DNA of 64,000 nt. Origin: Sipunculus nudus (lineage: Eukaryota; Annelida; Sipuncula; Golfingiida; Sipunculidae). Made by a program: the position numbers and the translations under genes. Shown here piece after piece: positions 59,780 through 64,000 of the stretch (the stretch's first letter is position 1; each line of letters begins with the position of its first letter). The DNA lies in NCBI GenBank assembly GCA_026874595.1, contig CM049317.1, forward strand, positions 54,791,118-54,855,117, read 5' to 3'. Under the pieces are notes generated by a model. That model saw nothing but the letters and a program-made list of their open reading frames with translations. It ran no database searches and was not told the origin of the DNA.

Positions 59780-60112
59780 ACCCCACTTCAGGCTCTCTTG
59801 AATTACATCAGTTGATTCTTGATAATACAATATTATATTCCTCACGGGTAACCGGCTAAACTGATCAAATCTAGTGCTAAGTCGCCCAGGTATGCCTTGA
59901 CCTTAAGGACGAAATGAATTATATATCATACACCATTAAAAGTTTCGGCTCCGCTTCACTTTGGGACAGTTTCCTTTGCTCCGTGAGTTAAACACCACAT
60001 GTGGACACTTGGCCTCGCAAAGACACAGGTGGTTTTCCCTGACTCTCTTCGGCTAAATATATCTGATCATGAACGACCTGACACTGATACGTAACCAGCG
60101 AATGTTGATATC
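59780..60112. other. Gene-free stretch
   Basis: Nothing recognised. Confidence 0.35.
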
Positions 60113-60120
60113 GCAGGACA

Positions 60121-60602
60121 CAGTGTGCTGTCTCGAGTCTTGACGTAGACTCGAGTCAAAACTGGAGTCAACTATGATAGTGATTCGCACTCGGACTTGG
60201 ACTCGGTCTTTAATTCGGGCTTGTACACTTGAATTAATTCGAGAAAATCAGAGTCCAGTGGATAAAAAGCACTGTCCGATACTCTAAAGACTAATACATA
60301 TGGGAACTACAAACTGGTTATTTAGAAAAAAAAGATCTACATTAGAATCTTAAGCTATGCCTTTGAAGCTAGATGTAACTAAACATTAATAGAAAAAGCA
60401 AGTGCTAATTTTATAATATTTAAGTACAAATGATCATCTTAAATTTTCCTCTTAATTTTCTTTCATTAGGGAGACTGTTTTGGATTCGGAATCGAACCTG
60501 GGCTCGTGTTCAGAATGACTCGTACTCGAGTCAAGTGCTCTCTGTATCCGGGACTGAGACTTTCATTCAGACTCGGAGGGTGTGAACTCGACTACATTAC
60601 TG
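60121..60602 (+). mobile_element. hAT-like MITE with 8-bp flanking duplication
   Basis: 482 bp with CAGTGTGCTG...GTCGAG-type ends. The right end inverts to CAGTAATGTAGTCGAGTTC. Multiple ACTCGAGTC and ACTCGGACTC words lie inside both ends. Flanks are GCAGGACA (60113-60120) and GCAGGTCC (60603-60610), six of eight matching, as expected for a worn hAT target duplication. No transposase. Confidence 0.65.
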
Positions 60603-60614
60603 GCAGGTCCAAAC

Positions 60615-62015
60615 AATTATGTCCCAGTTCGTGAAAAGAAGAATAAAAGCAGAAATGTTTGACAAGCTTGTCGTGACATAGAAAATTTGCAACTATATAT
60701 TAAATGGTAATGTCTAGAGGCTTTGATCTCTTATTGTAGCCATGAGCTAATTCAGGCTACCACGTTTCCAAAGACATTTGTGACCCCGAAGGTGTAATTT
60801 AAATTTCGTTTAACATGCCTTATTCAGCTAGATTTAAATACGTTTGTTCAGCGCTTATATTCAAGCACATTCTCTATATGTATTTTGTTTATTATTTAAA
60901 TAAACTGGTCATTTAAACTTCTGAGATGCAGAAAACCACTCCGAAGTACGTCCCATTCAAGAAGTTTGTCATTTGTCAACCTTTGTACTCAATATTTAGT
61001 GTTGCCACGATGTTTTGTCGCGTTAGGCTTATTAATATTTTTATTGCAGAAATTCGAATGTGGATCAGAAAACAGGCCGCTGTCCTATATTAATTCTTGT
61101 GCTCTGATACAATAATACAAATAAAAAAATAAATGAAATTCATTTAGTGCTACAAAATATATTCATTATACATGAAACAGTTCATTTATATATAGTTATT
61201 CCTGTGACAAAGAGGACTGACTCATAGAGTATATGTCCTCTCAGTATTAACATTAAGTATAGTAGTGCAGGCACTGTACAACAAGAAAACTAAAATTAAA
61301 AACAAACTTATAAACATTTGAAGTTAAATATAATTAATATGATTCTTAAGTGGAGGAAAAATACTACTTCAGACGACGTTTAAATGTTGATATTGCACAA
61401 CAAGGACCAATATCCTTAATAATATTGATCCAAATTGCAATCCCAATCTGAATTGTAAAGTTTAACTGTAGGCTGCAGTTTTACATACTGGCACATTGAA
61501 AAAAATGCATTCATTTTGTTCTGTGATGATGTACATCTAAGATTTTGCAAAATAATTCATATACAACTAAAGGTAACATTTCATAATTAGTCTAATACAT
61601 AAATAAACCAATACTATTATTTTAGATATTTTCTAGTAAAACATGCATGAAAAAGACATAAAATGCATAAAATTTGAACAGGTATATGTTCAAAACAATA
61701 TGTGCCTAAAGAAGAGGAACGTGGAAGACTGGAAACCTTTTTTTAAAAGAGTCCACGTTTGATTCAGTCCATATATGGATATTATCATGAGACAACCAGA
61801 AAATAATTATGAAAACGATTATTGCTATATTAGTTTGTGTTTATGGTCGACCATATTATTTTTCGCCAAACAGAAAATTATCACTCCCTCTTAAAAGAAC
61901 ACATGTTGAGATAGGTGGCAGGAACTAGGAACTAGAATAGGTGGCGAAAAATTGGGCTGGTTTAATTTTTTTTCTCCGAACATGCCAGTGCACCAAGGAT
62001 CACCCCGAATGCCCA
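60615..62015. other. Gene-free AT-rich stretch
   Basis: No exon or repeat recognised. Confidence 0.4.
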
Positions 62016-62021
62016 CAAGCT

Positions 62022-62063
62022 GATGCCGGAGTTAACACGGATGATGCCGGAGTTAACACGGAT
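62022..62063 (+). repeat. 21-bp tandem duplication
   Basis: GATGCCGGAGTTAACACGGAT occurs twice head to tail as 21-bp units, followed by related GATCCCGGAACGATGATCCGG. It adds seven codons in any frame. Confidence 0.8.
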
Positions 62064-62310
62064 GATCCCGGAACGATGATCCGGGATGAACCGTGATGCT
62101 ATTCGTGAATGTTTGAAAGGGGCTTTAATGAACATCCTCAATGTGTTTTGCTTCTTCTGCTGCATGTGCAACCGTCCCAGAGTTCATAAGCATACTTTAA
62201 AACAGGTCTTACGAAATATTTATATAACATTTCGAGAGTATTGCTACTCAGTCTGCACATTAAATTTCTTATAATGTCTACCCTTTTCCATTTTTATCAC
62301 ATTATAGGTG

Positions 62311-62311
<1 letters not shown>

Positions 62312-62356
<45 letters not shown>
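62312..62356 (+). repeat. (TA)n microsatellite
   Basis: About 21 TA units. Confidence 0.95.
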
Positions 62357-62358
<2 letters not shown>

Positions 62359-62685
62359 TGCTGTGTATATAATTACAGTCGTGTACCACGTCGCATGGCT
62401 GCCGTTCTTAACTACAGAAGTGTTAACTGTACGCTTGGTTTTAATACAGTTCTAATAAGATGCGAGGAGACTCAGGAGAAAGTATTAATAAACGGTAAAT
62501 TATTATAATCGTGTGAGGCCTGCTTAAACATCTCCAACTAAAAGTCGTAAGACACGGTATAGCGGCTTTCAATTTAAGCATGTCATTGATCCCAACCCAT
62601 TTAGATGGCTAAATGTGTAACAAATTCATATTTTTTTCTTTTAAAAAGTCAGTTTTAGTTACCTTTAGCAAACTATAGAAAATGT
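62357..62685. other. Gene-free stretch
   Basis: Nothing recognised. Confidence 0.35.
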
Positions 62686-62689
62686 CGAT

Positions 62690-62775
62690 GTTTGAAAACT
62701 GTATCGCGATACACAATATAATATTCACCGTATCGCGATAAGCCGATATAACGCTAATATCGCGCAGCCCTATTT
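62690..62775 (-). mobile_element. Fragment of a hAT-like MITE end
   Basis: The minus strand begins TAGGGCTGCGCGATATTAGC and carries TATCGCGATAC twice. This layout is typical of one end of a short hAT-type MITE. The opposite terminus was not found. Confidence 0.35.
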
Positions 62776-62779
62776 TCTA

Positions 62780-63285
62780 TAGTGTGACCGGGAACCGTGC
62801 CTTTTCTAAAGACCAGGTGAAAGAAAAGTTTAGTCAGGCCATTTGTTATTGAAAAGGCCGTCCTTTTAATTATGCTTGAGAACAATCGTCCGGTCTACAT
62901 GCTTTATTAGGGTATTTAATGAGACAATCGATCTTCAATAACGACAGTATTGCCAACTGGAACCACAGGTATAGAATTTAGACAGACGCCTCCTTAAAAT
63001 ATGTCTTTACAAGTATCCACCATAATTTAGTCGAGTTTCGCTCATTGTACTCTTCTCCTAATCCCCCCGGACCTACCGTCCGATATACGTACAGGAACAT
63101 CACCAACAAGAATTTGTTCTTGATGAACATTGTTCGACATAACAAGATCTGGCCAATAGTACGGTACACGCTTATTCACTCATTCTACCTACAAAAAATG
63201 TGATTTCTGGCTTACTGTCCGTATATATTAATGAATTGAAGGTTTTAGAAAATTTCATTTACGCTTCTGAGGCGGATGTATATAC
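62780..63285. other. Gene-free stretch
   Basis: A minus-strand frame of about 42 codons (63053-63180, containing PYYWPDLVMSNNVHQEQILV) looks protein-like but lacks a compatible acceptor. Confidence 0.3.
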
Positions 63286-63289
63286 TTGT

Positions 63290-64000
63290 TTATAGGCAAG
63301 CTGTTTGTAAACACATCAAGGCTGACAAACAGAAAAAACATGTAACCGAAGGTGGTTGGTTGCCAAGTGTGGAAGCTGAAAGGTCACTGGATGCAAAAGG
63401 CTCGTTTGCAAAACTATGGGTTTGTCATACTTGCCCCTTGTCGTTGTTTAATGTGTTTGGATTATTTTATCGGGTACCCCACATGTTATAAACACTTGGA
63501 TATAAACAAAACGAGCAGCCCGTGTGCGGTGGGTTCGGCGTTTTCTTTTATAAAGGGTTGAGTGGTTATCTTCAGTTAACAGACGTCAGATATTGTAAAA
63601 AGCCCCCCCTTTTTTTAGCTAAAACCAGTGCGTGATATTATGTCTCCCCAACTTCTGCGTGACGAGGGTGACAGATAAAGATATATGTCTGCTGGAATGA
63701 CTGACACGCTGGTTCACCTGGGTTTCGGTGTTGAGCCCCACCCTTCTTAAATCCTACACCCACCTCTTACAACTGGCATGAACCAGAAAACGAATTGAGT
63801 GGGGGTTATTATACACCCCCTCCCCCAACGAACGATAAACACACCAAATCTTACAGGGAAACTGAAATCTATGCACTTAAAGATAAAGGTAGGGGTTTAT
63901 ATTCTGATATCACCGACGATGTCAGTCTCATCTGACTTAAAACTTTGCCTTCCAGGTATTTTGAGCCTGTTTATTCTTGTAGCTTTTCTCGGCTTCCTGG
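63290..64000 (-). mobile_element. Dispersed repeat family 1, copy 6, minus strand, runs to window edge
   Basis: The minus strand gives CTGCTCGTTTTGTTTATATC, TTTATAACATGTGGGGTACC and CAACCAACCACCTTCGGTTA. Its upstream half (GATGAGACTGACATCGTCGG) matches copy 2 near 13755. This is the longest copy seen and shows the family is at least 700 bp. It continues past the window. Confidence 0.7.

Noticed and set aside
63053-63180. Protein-like 42-codon minus-strand frame
   Set aside because: The only strong acceptor (TTTTTTGTAG) places an in-frame stop before it, and no second exon was found.

Overview
The window looks like animal nuclear DNA from a lophotrochozoan-type invertebrate, most likely a marine mollusc. 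It is AT-rich, has no long open reading frames, and is full of (TA)n microsatellites, homopolymeric G/C tracts, tRNA-derived SINEs with Pol III A and B boxes, TA-flanked miniature DNA transposons, and intron-type splice signals. The clade is an inference from repeat style; no gene fixes it. No established protein-coding gene, rRNA, intact tRNA or prokaryotic feature was recognised. The 64 kb reads as intergenic or deep intronic sequence.

Layout. At 1720-5692 a roughly 4 kb block is bounded by a 17-bp inverted repeat with one mismatch. Inside both ends lie arrays of palindromic ACATGTTTCAAAACATGT-like motifs. In the middle is a three-exon reading frame for an unrecognised 88-residue protein, behind a segment with CRE-like sites. 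This is the strongest candidate for an undescribed element. From 5.7 to 27 kb the sequence is gene-poor: several SINEs, two copies of a dispersed repeat (family 1), two copies of a third family, microsatellites, and a plausible minus-strand TATA promoter with a first exon near 25.75-25.88 kb.

At 27.54-33.18 kb there is a large satellite. Roughly 35-bp monomers pair into 70-bp dimers and are embedded in a 1713-bp higher-order unit, present three times in full plus a truncated fourth copy. From 33 to 43 kb come further family 1 and 2 copies, a 127-bp tandem duplication of an exon-like segment (35222-35409), a pogo/Tigger-like MITE set inside a TA microsatellite (36268-36451), a second small MITE, a 1.18-kb pogo-like element (40813-41992) and a hAT-like element (42182-42705).

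From 43 to 64 kb there are three diverged tandem units that each keep a TCAAGGTCA nuclear-receptor site (47.6-49.1 kb), more SINEs and family 1 and 2 copies, MITEs at 53.4, 55.8, 58.2 and 60.1 kb (the last with a near-matching 8-bp target duplication), and a family 1 copy running off the right edge. Higher-complexity, apparently single-copy islands between the repeats may be cis-regulatory, but this cannot be tested from one sequence. Boundaries of diverged repeats are approximate.
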